Positions 23,697 through 33,600 of a stretch of DNA of 64,000 nucleotides are shown in pieces (within the stretch, counting starts at the first letter, position 1; every line of letters begins with the position of its first letter). This DNA is from Dipteris shenzhenensis. Lineage: Eukaryota > Polypodiophyta > Polypodiopsida > Gleicheniales. The DNA lies in NCBI GenBank assembly GCA_047967505.1, contig CM106540.1, one strand, 5' to 3'. The notes under the pieces were generated by a model. That model was not told the origin of the DNA. It did not search any database and worked only from the letters and a program-made list of their open reading frames with translations. The translations under genes were made by a program, and so were the position numbers.

Positions 23697-23789
23697 TTAT
23701 TGCCCTGCAAGTAACAAAAATAGTCAAGTGACTAAAAGTTAACAAGACTTAAATGCAGCAAATAGTCTCTAATAATGCTTATGTTATTT

Positions 23790-24965
23790 GCAACTCCTGT
23801 TTGAGCTGTAATAGTGCTCTACTAGTCCTACTTCATGTATGCTTATGCTTTTTAGTGCAAGTTAGTATTCAATTAGTGCTATAATTGTGCTCTAATAGAG
23901 CTTTCTACATTTTAGTACTCTAACAGTGCTCAATTAGTACTTACTAGAGTTCCAGTACCTGTGATCCTCTAATAGTGGTGAAATAGTGCTTGTTAGTGAT
24001 CTAATAGTGCTCTAATATTGCTTTTTAGTGCACTGATAGTTGGTCTGATCTATGCTATAACTTACTAGAGTTCTAGTACTTGTTAGTACTCTAATAGTGC
24101 TATAGTAGTGCTTCTTAGTGCCTTAATAGTGCTCTATTAATGCTTGTTAGTGCACTATTAGTGTTGGTCAGAGCTATGCTATAACCTCTTAAGAGTTCAA
24201 GTGCATCTTAGTCCCTAATAGTGCTCTAATGGTGTTGTAATAGTGTCCTCCAAGGCTATGCTATAACTTGATATAGTCCAAGTGCCTAGTACTATACTAT
24301 TATTGCTCTAATAGTGCTATAATAATGCTTGTTAGTGCACTATTAGTGTTGGTCAGAGCTATGCTAGAACGTCTTAAGAGTTCAAGTACATGTTAGTCCT
24401 CTGATAGTGCTCTAATAGTGTTGTAATAATGTCCTCCAAGGCTATGCTATAACTTGATATAGTCCAAGTGCCTAGTATTACTCTATTAGTGCTCTAATAG
24501 TGCTTGTTAGTGCACTATTAGTGTTGGTTAGAGCTACACTAGAACTTCTCAAGGGTTCAAGTACATGTGAGTCCTCTAATGGTGCTCTAATAGTGTTCTA
24601 ATAGTATTCTCCAAGGCTATGCTAGAGCCACACTAGAACTTCTCAAGAGTTCAAGTACATGTTAGTCCTCTAATAGCGTTATAATAGTGTTGTAATAGTG
24701 TTCTCCAGGGCTATCCCAAAACTTGATATAGTCCTAGTGCTTGGCACTATTGTAATAGTGCTCTAATAGTACTTGTTAGTGCACAATTAGTGCTGGTCAA
24801 AGCTAAGCTAGAACCTCTTAAGAGTTCCAGTACATGTTATTTCTCTAATAATGGTCTACTAGTGCTACAATAGTGCCTATCAGTACAGTACAATGGTGTG
24901 CTGGTACTTGTTATGTGCTCCAATGGTGCAGGTCAAAGATGTGCTACAATAGTAATAAATACTGT
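23790..24965. repeat. Degenerate CTAATAGTGCT array A3 with a higher-order period
   Basis: About 1.2 kb of CTCTAATAGTGCT-like words. Within 24120-24850 longer blocks recur: TTAGTGTTGGTCAGAGCTA at 24159, 24344 and (diverged) 24519, spaced 185 and 175 bp, and a further diverged copy near 24788. Each block contains TTAAGAGTTCAAGTRCAT-like and CTCCAAGGCTATGCTA-like phrases. The array ends before the frames at 24873-25344. Confidence 0.8.
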
Positions 24966-25490
24966 AAGTGCTATGCTAGAGCTCTAAACAATGGCCAAGG
25001 TAGTGTTGGTGAAAACTTACCTCCAAAGCCGGTTGATGCATGTAGTTTTGTGTCCTCATGTGGTGGTCGATGTGTACCTACCACCAATGGTCGTGCGACA
25101 TCAGTTATTCATTGTCCACAACTCGGATGCACGCACTCTTGCTCTAGTGCATAACTATGCGAAGCAAAATAGATGGTATGGGTGTTTGCATGGTAGCATG
25201 CAAATACCTTGTACCTCATCATTGTTGGCTCTTTCCCATGGCTTCCACAGGAAGAGCAGGGTATTCTCAGTATGCAAGATTCTGAGGCTTTTGGTCACCT
25301 ACAGATATATTGGGGTTATCGTTTGTAGTATACGTGTAGCTTAGGGCTCGAGTCATATTTCAACGAGAGACATAGGCTTAAGTGTGGTAAGCAAACATAG
25401 TGCATGCATGTGTGAAAGGAACATGCATAATCATGGTTGAGGTAATGAAGGCTTTCACCTTCATTGGGGGTTGAAGGGTTTAAGAGGAGT
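24966..25490. other. No recognised gene
   Basis: Plus-strand frames of 93 and 117 codons overlap here. The first is Cys-rich (CAGTCYVLQWC and similar), but it starts within repeat-derived sequence and has no known domain. I do not call a gene. Confidence 0.4.
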
Positions 25491-25745
25491 TTAAGGGGGG
25501 TTAGAGAGAGATTCCAGGGTTTAGAAAGAGGTTCCAAAGTTTAGAAGAGGTTCAAGGGTTAGAAGGAGGTTCCAAGGTTTAGAGAGAGGTTCCAGGGTTT
25601 AGAAAGAGGTTCTAGAGTTTAGAAGAGGTTCCAGGGTTAGAAGGAGGATTTAAGGTTTAGGGTAGAGTACATGGTGAAGAACTCGCCTCCCTCCTAGATC
25701 ATGGAGGTTAAGGGTTGAGGAACTAAGGGTTTAGGGGGAGTATAG
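25491..25745. repeat. Minisatellite of about 20-bp GGTTCCAGGGTTTAGAAAGA units
   Basis: Tandem degenerate units alternate AGGTTCCAGGGTTTAGA and AGAAGAGGTTCAAGGGTTAG. Some contain TTTAGGG-like or TTTAGGG words (25656 and 25727), reminiscent of the plant telomere heptamer but too degenerate and too long in unit to be telomeric. Confidence 0.75.
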
Positions 25746-25767
25746 GAGTGGGAGAGGAGGGTGTAAG

Positions 25768-25975
25768 AGCATGGGGGAAAGGAGGGAGAGAAGGAGGGAG
25801 GAGGAGGAGGAGGAGGAGAAGGAGGAGGGAGGAGGAGGAGGAGGAGGAGAAGGGAGGAGAAGGGAGGAGGAGGGAGGAGGAGGAGGAGAGAGGAGGAGGA
25901 GAAGGGAGGAGGAGGGAGGAGGAGGAGAGGATGGGTTGCAAGGTTGGAGGAGAGGGGAGGAGGAGTTGCAAGGTT
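25768..25975 (+). repeat. Purine-rich GGA/GGAGAA low-complexity tract
   Basis: Nearly pure purine on the plus strand, made of GGA and GAGGAGGAG units. Frames through it encode Glu/Arg/Gly or Ser/Leu/Pro homopolymers and are not genes. Such mirror-symmetric purine tracts can form triplexes. Confidence 0.9.
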
Positions 25976-26125
25976 AGGACATGCTTTTAGACGTGGAGTG
26001 CAAGGAAGCATGGACACTTGAGACAATTGCTTGGAATACCAAAGTAGAACTCAACAAAATGCCCCAAAGAGTGTGGGCTTCATTCCATTATGGGGTATTT
26101 ATACAAGTTAGAGATCTTCTCTCTC

Positions 26126-26247
26126 TGCATGTAGGAATTGTAAGACATTCTCTCTCTACATGTAGAACTTGCATATAGAAGTTGCATGTAGGAGTTGCCG
26201 CTACTCTTCACACACATTATGTACTACCTAAGTCCATGTTGGCACAA
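26126..26247. repeat. Shared repeat module, copy 1
   Basis: Short run of 13-bp units (ACATGTAGAACTT, GCATATAGAAGTT, GCATGTAGGAGTT) followed by CACACACATT, TGTACTACCTAAGTCCATGT and TGGCACAAAGACAACA. The same combination recurs at 28202-28476. Confidence 0.8.
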
Positions 26248-28190
26248 AGACAACAATCATCATGGCCAAGGCTGCACTTAGTACAAGAACCAGAAACTAT
26301 CAAAGGGATTGGAATCCTAGCGGTGTGTTGCTAGCATTGCACAGAGTTGTAGAGGCTCTACTCTGTACATGTTGGACCATCTTCTGAGCAAACTCTACAT
26401 GCACCTCACATACCCTCATATCCACTTCTTGTTGACATGCTTCTTCCTGCAAACACATGAATAACTAAAAACCATCTCCCACGTGTTTGAGAAAATCAAA
26501 GTCTTGCAAGCACCAAAGTTTGCGTAGGCGAGACAACCATACCTCTGTAGAATCCATAGCAGCAGCCTAAACATTGTCGAAGCTATCGACCTCCATGTAG
26601 GCAAGCATGGATTTCAAAGTTTTTATTCTGACATGCAGATTCTATTTTTCTCTTTCCGCTACAGTCTCATATGCCTCCATGGCATTGGCCATATCATTCA
26701 CCTTCTAGGTTGTTGCTGAGCTAATGCCTCGAGTTTCATGCAACTGGCATTTTTCCTTCTCAAGAGACTCTATTGCCTTTTTGTATTCCTCCCTTGCCAC
26801 GCAGCAGCTAGCATCTTTTCTCTATCTTGCAACATTACCATTGCAGATTTGAAATTCTGCAACCTAGCATCTTATGCGCCTATAATTGGTCACCCTTGGC
26901 TGCTCCCATTGAAACAAACGCTTCTGCCAACCAAAGCTTGGGAAGCCAGAGGAGTTCCAGATTTCCTCTCGATGTCATCCTTCTCGTTCTTGCTCAGCCA
27001 CTTGTCAAACTTTTGCTGGAGCTTGTCTTGATGTTGGACCAAGGAGATTATGCTCTCAACAAAATTTGCCCAAGCAATCAACCCTGTGTTTGTACGACCA
27101 TCCTGTCCATACTCATAAGCAAATCATCTCGCAAATGAGAGGGACAACTCTGGGTTGATCAGAGGTTCTTGTTTGACATTCAGGTGAAATTCCAAAAGTT
27201 GGGAGTATACGTCGGACTTGACAAACCGGCACTTTATTTTTTCTTTCCCCTACTAAAGGTGGGAAAAAACAGTCAACTAGAACCTATCCAGAACATCAAG
27301 TTTTGTGAATTGGCTCGGGTTCAGGCCCACCAAGCTCAAGCCATACTCTACGTGGAATTCCTCCTTAGTCTTGCAAAACACCTTCTGGCATGGAGTGTCA
27401 ATGAGGGGTGCTTTAAACATTGACATTGCCCCAAAAAGTGAACTGAATACTGATATTGCAAATTTAAAATATAGACACAGTTAGAGAAACATCTGATATG
27501 GACTACAAAAAAGGAAAGAGATATACTATTAAAGACACAGTTAAAATAGATATAGATTATGTTACACACTTACAAAAACAGACAAACAGAGAAACACACT
27601 TATAGAAAGAGATAGACAAATAGATTGTGTTACACACTTACAGAAATAGACAGACAGAAACACTTACAAAATTAGATAGACAAAAACACACTTAACAGAA
27701 ACAGACAAACATAGAAACATTTATTACAAATATAGATATATTGAAAAAATACTTTGATAAGAGGTCTCTGACAGGAGGTTCAAGTAGAGGACTATCAATA
27801 CTATAGTTCATTATCTATATACTGGGATTTGTTAGTGCAGCTCGCTGGGATTTCTATACAATTCTCTCGATTCATAGTCTAAGTTAAGAAACAGTAAAGC
27901 TAATTTGTTGTTACAGCATGACATTGGGCAAGCCAACAGCTATGCTAAAGAGGATTAAAAAAGGCAAGACACAAAAGCTTCATCACCAACCAAGCTCTTC
28001 TATGAAGTCTTTATCTAATAGCATCCTATCTTTGCAACTCATTTTCATGCATGTGCAAGCTAAACATGCATTTGTGTTGACGGATTGTCTTCCTCTCGTC
28101 GTTATAGAGGCCCTCACCATTAGTTTCACAATGGAGGGCTCCAAGCTCGTTTAAAAGAAACAACAGTCCTATATTTTGAAGCTTCATGAT
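26248..28190 (-). pseudogene. Decayed minus-strand coiled-coil-like region, unrecognised
   Basis: The minus strand gives broken but protein-like stretches: QHQDKLQQKFDKWLSKNEKD near 27030, YKKAIESLEKEKCQLHETRG near 26760, and NAMEAYETVAEREKQNLH near 26670. They have heptad-like spacing of Leu/Ile with Glu/Lys, so a coiled coil is likely. The region lies between two copies of a shared repeat module and may be internal sequence of an element. From 27420 to 27780 it becomes AT-rich with repeated ACACACTTACAGAAA-like phrases. No family was recognised. Confidence 0.35.
27440..27740. repeat. Degenerate ACAGAAACAGACA-like short repeats
   Basis: Words such as CACTTACAGAAATAGACAGACA and GTTACACACTTACA recur several times in about 300 bp. 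AT-rich, non-coding, unit length irregular. Confidence 0.6.
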
Positions 28191-28201
28191 GGATGCTCCA
28201 T

Positions 28202-28368
28202 GCATGTAGGAATCGCATGTAGGGCATGCATGTAGGAATCACATGTAGAACATGCATGTGGGAATCACATGTAGGACTTGCATGTAGGAGTTGCAAGTAG
28301 AACATGCATGTAGGAGTTGCATGTAGAACTCGCATGTAGGAATTGCAAATAGAACTTGCATGTTGAGG
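28202..28368. repeat. 13-bp minisatellite, about 12.8 copies
   Basis: Consecutive 13-bp units such as GCATGTAGGAATC, ACATGTAGAACAT and GCATGTAGGAGTT run without a break. Units ending in GGAAT/GGAGTT types tend to alternate with GAAC types, giving a weak 26-bp period. Confidence 0.9.
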
Positions 28369-28476
28369 ATTCCTAAGAGAGATTATTCCTAGCCTTATGC
28401 AAGTATAAGCATAGCTTTGCCACTACTCTACACACACATTCTGTACTACCTAAGTCCATGTTGGCACAGAGACAAC
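28369..28476. repeat. Shared repeat module, copy 2 (downstream part)
   Basis: After the minisatellite, the stretch from about 28410 carries CACACACATT, TGTACTACCTAAGTCCATGT and TGGCACAGAGACAACA, matching copy 1 with few differences. On the minus strand it would start TGTTGTCT, right after CCGGGAGTA, so it could be the edge of an LTR in minus orientation. No LTR pair was proven. Confidence 0.6.
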
Positions 28477-28479
28477 ATA

Positions 28480-29320
28480 CTCCCGGATCCATTTTATTAC
28501 CCATCCTCGGGTTATGGCTTATTGTGAGCACGTATTTGGGTTGCCATGTGTGTAGTCCAGTGGCTGTGGAACTTGTGTGTGCCAGTCGATCCTACTGTAA
28601 AGCCTTGGCACCATACAACTTTTGCTTAGTTTCCAAGTAGCCCGTATCCACCATTTGTTCAAACAGAGATATGTGGCATGCTTCTAAGAAGATGACTCTT
28701 TGATAGAGTCGGCTTGTAATCTGAGCATCGACTCGTTCATTGGGATTGAGGCAAATTGCTATCAAAGTAGCATGGGACCTCCAGAATGTATTGCAATGTT
28801 TTGCAAAAGATAGCACTTAGGTGAAGGAAGCGATCAATGTTGCCACACATTATTTGCTCATGCTACTGAAGTGCTCGGATCATTGTGCCTTGGATATTCC
28901 ATTCTACACTAGAGTATCGTTCGATCATTGGCCAATTAATAGTGTGACCTTCATCTAAAGTGTGTATGTTGGCTTCCCAGTTTTTATGTCCTGGAATTTT
29001 CCATTTTTTACGTCGTGGAACTGCATAGAACTTGGGATGGGTTTTGAGACATTGAGGTGCATGTAGGTGCTCTTTCAAGAAGATTACATCAAAGAGCTTG
29101 GGACGACACCAATCAGGTTGTGGATCCAACTTGCTTATCCAATCTTCACTAATTTGATGCTAACAAAGGTTGGTAGGAAAGTTGTCTAGGGTCCATCCAC
29201 CTCAAGTTTTCATATCAGGATATTTGCTCCAAAATTCCTTGATGGGGTTACTGGGAAGTGGTATCTCATCAAAATCATACCCATCATTGGAACTTGGCAT
29301 GGGAGTACGAATTTGCTATT
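28480..29320 (-). pseudogene. Decayed minus-strand reading region, unrecognised
   Basis: From about 29320 the minus strand reads NDGYDFDEIPLPSNPIKEFW, SEDWISKLDPQPDWCRPKLF and KEHLHAPQCLKTHPKFY in one frame, with stops near 29205 and 29160, ending open at 28863. Further down it continues in pieces. Trp-, Pro- and charge-rich composition is unlike a known retrotransposon domain to me. It may be internal sequence of an LTR element ending at 28476. Confidence 0.4.
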
Positions 29321-29367
29321 CTTGATTATTCAATGGTGCTTCACTTATAAGACGTGCATGGTGGACG

Positions 29368-29384
29368 GACGCATGCATACAAAC
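29368..29384. repeat. 17-bp inverted repeat, left arm
   Basis: GACGCATGCATACAAAC here is the exact reverse complement of 29953-29969. The word TCACTTATAAGACGT at 29341-29355 also resembles TCACTTATATAAGACGT at 29938-29954 in direct orientation. Confidence 0.85.
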
Positions 29385-29897
29385 TCAAGGAACCAACATC
29401 AAAGCTAGTTATTGGATCCGCATTTATGGGACCAATGCATTAGTGCCAGGTGGCTGGTCAAAAACTGGCTCCCGGCCATGGTTCACTAGTTTCCTCTTGG
29501 TAATGTCCACGAGGCTCTGATTCCCTACTTTGTCAACGGCGAGAAAGCCAATCCCCACCGTTCGATCAAGGGAGATTCTTGATGGGGAAATGGCCAACCG
29601 GCTAGTTTCTTGAAACAGACCGGGTAATAAATACGATTGCCAGTTGTGCGCCATGAGCCAGTCAGAGTCTGCCAGACCAGGAGGCATGTGAAAGCCTCTA
29701 CTGCTACATTCGATTTCAAGCTTGATCAGATGGCTGAAAACCTGTGCTTCTCGCGAGCGGTTAGATCTAAATTTCCATCGCACGGCGGGTAAAACTCGCG
29801 GGATACGCACCCTTGAGCAGATGGATGCCAAGTGTCCCACCGTCGGTTGTGATGGCCAGGAGGAAACCGGACAAAAATCGGCTCCCTGGCCTAAAGA

Positions 29898-29903
29898 CAC
29901 GTG
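29898..29903 (+). promoter_or_regulatory. G-box (CACGTG) upstream of the PPR gene
   Basis: The context ACACGTGGCC is a perfect G-box/ABRE-like core. It lies about 40 bp upstream of the TATA box. In plants bZIP and bHLH factors bind such cores. Function here is inferred from position. Confidence 0.5.
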
Positions 29904-29940
29904 GCCACCGGTGTCCTCGGTCACTGGTGCGTCATCATCA

Positions 29941-29950
29941 CTTATATAAG
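29941..29950 (+). promoter_or_regulatory. TATA box of the PPR gene
   Basis: CTTATATAAG is a strong TATA match, 693 bp before the PPR start codon and 43 bp after the G-box. It predicts transcription starting near 29975. It is the best candidate core promoter between the decayed region on the left and the PPR ORF. Confidence 0.55.
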
Positions 29951-29952
29951 AC

Positions 29953-29969
29953 GTTTGTATGCATGCGTC
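29953..29969. repeat. 17-bp inverted repeat, right arm
   Basis: GTTTGTATGCATGCGTC, exact reverse complement of 29368-29384. It overlaps the predicted transcription start region. Confidence 0.85.
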
Positions 29970-29974
29970 TTTCT

Positions 29975-30642
29975 GTCATGTCCGTCATGGAGTCACCCAG
30001 CATTCTGTGGCAAATTTACAGAATGAGGCCCTCGTTATGGCTTCTCGTTATCGCCTCACCTTCACATTCGATTTTCGTTGCAAGTAGGAATTGGAGTAAA
30101 TTTGCTTCAGGACGCGACTTTTCTCATTCTCCACAGTCGAAACTGTTGTCAGCAGAACAACCGTCAAGTTGTGCCGGATTGCCCTTTTCAAAATACATAC
30201 GAAGTTCCTCAAGAAAGCCCACTTCAGGTGTGTGCTACTTTATTATTGCTCGACAGGCCCTTCCTCTTTTTTCGTCGTCAAATTTTAGTTTATTGTGTGC
30301 TCGCTTGCAGACAGGCATCCAAAATTACGTACAGATCTCTTACGGTATGGTACTTCACGGAATCCTATGGACAAAATGCTCTGCACAGCTAAGGTCGTAG
30401 AAATATCTATGTATCATTTTATTCGACTGGAATTCTGGTCGGAGGGATGCCCAGACTAGGGAATTAGCGGGACCAAATTTGGTCAGCACGCAAAGCAAGC
30501 ACAGTCGTTCTCAGGTGACGATGATTTGGCGGAGGAGATAGCACTTGTGCATGGCCAGGTTTGGGTCTGTAGTATCATCACAACACGAGGGTGAAGGTCG
30601 GGAGATGCTGAGCTTAGTGCAGACGCTTAGAATCTGGACCGT
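29975..30642 (+). other. Probable 5' leader of the PPR gene, possibly with an upstream exon
   Basis: About 670 bp separate the predicted transcript start from the PPR ATG. A plus-strand frame here (29813-30400) contains a Ser/Arg-rich run with MRPSLWLLVIASPSHSIFVA, which resembles a transit peptide. CAG/GTGTGT at 30227/30228 and TTGCAG at 30305-30310 could bound an 83-bp intron, but the joined frame meets a stop near 30456, so a second intron would be needed. An overlapping upstream ORF starts at 30545. These options are inference. Confidence 0.35.
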
Positions 30643-33600
30643 ATGGCTGTGCTGCCTTCTGTTGACAACCTTATCTGGATCTTGCAGAAGTGCAGGGGGA
30701 AAAAGAATTTATCATATGCCAGGCGTGTGCATGCACACATTTGCAATAATGGGCTGGAAAGTCAGAGCGCTGTTGGGAATTACATTGTGCCAATGTTTGT
30801 GGAATGTGGAAGTGTCCCCGATGCTCAGGAGGTGTTCGACAGGTTGGTTCATCGGAATGAGCATTCATGGACTTCTCTTATAATGGGGTATATTCAATGT
30901 GGGCAAACGCAGCATGCTCTCAACATGTACCAGAAAATGCAAGAGGATTGTGTGCATCCTAGCAGATACACGGTTATGGCCTTAGTAAAAGCTTGTGCTA
31001 GGTTGAAAGATGCAGAAAGAGGCCGAGAGATTCATGTCCAGATTGTGAAAAACGGAATTGAAAGAGAACTTTTTGTTGGCAGCACTTTGGTTGACATGTA
31101 TGTTAAATGTGATTTACTTGCAGAGGCACAGGATGTCTTTGACAGACTGCCAGTTCGAGATGTTGTCTCATGGGCCGCATTAATTGTTGGATATGCTGCA
31201 CATGGACCTGGTCTAGAAGCCTTGAAGTGTTTTGAACAGATGCAACTAGAGGGCATCTCTCCTGATGCAGTCACCTTTGTTTGTGTCTTAAAAGCTTGTG
31301 GCAGCATACGGGCCATAGGAAAGGGCCAAGAAATACATGCTGACATCACCCATAAGGGATTTGAAAGAGAGCTCTTTGTCGGCAACGCATTGGTTGACAT
31401 GTATGCAAAGTGTGGGTTACTTTCAGAGGCACAGCAAGTTTTTGACAAGCTTCCAGCTCGAGATGTCGTGACTTGGGCCACATTGATTTCAGGATATGCT
31501 GAACATGGAGCTGGTCATGAAGCGCTGATTATTTCTAGCCAGATGCAACTGGAGGGCATCTTTCCAAACGCTGTTATATTTGTTTGTTTGTTGAAAGCTT
31601 GTGGTAGGATAGGAGCCATAGATCAGGGCCGTGAAATCCATGCTGACATCTCACAAAAGGGATTTGAAAGACATAGTTATGTTGGCAGCACTTTGGTTGA
31701 CATGTATGCCAAATGTGGCTCACTTTCAGAGGCCCAGGAAGTCTTTGACGCTTTGGCAGTACACAATGTTGTGTCATGGGATGCATTAATTGCAGGATAT
31801 GCTGAACATGGATGTGGTAACGAAGCACTGAAATGTTTTGAGCAAATGCAATTGGAGGGTATCTCTCCGAATGCTGTAACATTTGTTTGTGTGTTGAAAG
31901 CTTGTGGCAGCATCAGAGCCTTAGGCAAGGGACGAGAGATACATGCTGAGATTGCACTACGGGGATTTGAACGAGATATTTTTGTTGCCAACTCTTTGGT
32001 CGATATGTATGCCAAATGTGGATCTCTTTCAGAGGCGCAGGAAATCTCAGAGAGGCTTCCAGCCCGAGATCTTGTGGCCTGGGGTGCACTAATTGCAGGA
32101 TATGCTGAACATGGACCTGCACATGAAGTGCTGAAATGTTTTGAGCAGATGCAGCTAGAGGGCATCTCTCCAGATCCTGTCACATTTGTTCATGTCTTGA
32201 GAGCTTGTGGCAGCGTCGGAGCCATAGGCAAGGGCCGTGAAATACATCGTGAGATTACACTAAAGGGATGTGAACTAGATCTGTTTGTTGGCAACACTTT
32301 GATTGACATGTATAGTAAATGTGGCTCGCTTGCAGAGGCACGGGAAGTCTTTGACAAGTTGCCACTTCGGGATGTTGTGTCATGGACCGCAATTATTGGA
32401 GGATATGTTGAACATGGGCCTGATCAGGAAGCACTGGAATGTTTTGAACTGATGCAACTGGAGGGTGTCTCACCAAATGCTGTCACATTTGTTTCTGTTT
32501 TGAAAGCTTGTGGCAACATGGGAGCCATAGACAAGGGACGGGAAATACATGCAGAGATCACACAAAAGAGATTCGACAGAAGTATTATTGTTGGCAATAC
32601 TTTGGTCGACATGTATGCCAAATGTGGCACACTTTCAGAGGCACAGCAGGTCTTTGACAAGCTGCCAGTCCGAGATGTTGTGTCCTGGGCAGTACTAATG
32701 GCAGGATATGTTCAACATGGACTCGGTCAGCAGGTGCTGAGATGTTTTGAACAGATGCAGATGGAGGGACTCTCTCCCAGTGATGTCACATTTGTCTGCC
32801 TTTTGAAAGCTTGTGGCAGCGTCAGAGCCATAGACAAAGGGCGAGTAATACACACTGAGATCACACAAAAGGGATTTGAAAGAGATCTTTTTGTTGGTAG
32901 CACTCTGGTTGATATGTATGCCAAATGTGGCTCTCTTTCAGAGGCCTGGGAAGTCTTTGACAAGTTGCCAGTCCGAAATGTTGTGTCATGGGCTGCACTA
33001 ATTGCAGGTTATACGGAACAAGGCGCTGGTCAGGAAGCAATAAAATGTTTTGAACAGATGCAGCTTGAGGATGTCTCTCCAAGTGAGGTCACCTATATTT
33101 GTGTCTTGAAAGCTTGTGGCAGCATAGGAACCATAGACAAGGGGCGAGAGTTACACAAGGAGATCACACAAAAGGGAGTTGAGAAAGATCTTTTAGTCAG
33201 CAGTGCTTTGGTTGACATGTATGCCAAATGTGGCTCTCTGTCAGAGGCACGGGAAGTCTTCGACGAGCTTTCAGTTCGGGATGCTGTGTTATGGAATTCA
33301 ATGATAAAAGGATATGGCCTGAACCATGAGGGTAACCTGGCACTAAAATGTTTTGAGGACATGCAAGAACATCATATTAAGCCAGATGCGACTACATTTA
33401 CATGTCTTCTTACTGCATGTAGCCATACCAACTTGGTCTTCAAGGGCCAGCAATACTTCAAGCTGATGAGAGAGGAATATGGCATTGTACCAACAATTGA
33501 TCACTATAGCTGCATGGTTGATCTTTTTGCTCGATCAGGGCATTTGTATGATGCAGAGAAATTTCTGGAAACTATGCGGTGTACTCCTGAAGAAGAAACA

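Noticed and set aside
25694-26026. Overlapping frames on both strands in the GGA tract
   Set aside because: Composition alone keeps them open; translations are homopolymer-like.
28202-28368. CRISPR-like array
   Set aside because: Units are 13 bp, contiguous and degenerate with no spacers, and the genome is plant-like.
29424-29924. 166-codon minus-strand frame upstream of the PPR gene
   Set aside because: It covers the probable promoter and has no domain. Plus-strand frames overlap it equally, which fits GC-richer non-coding DNA.
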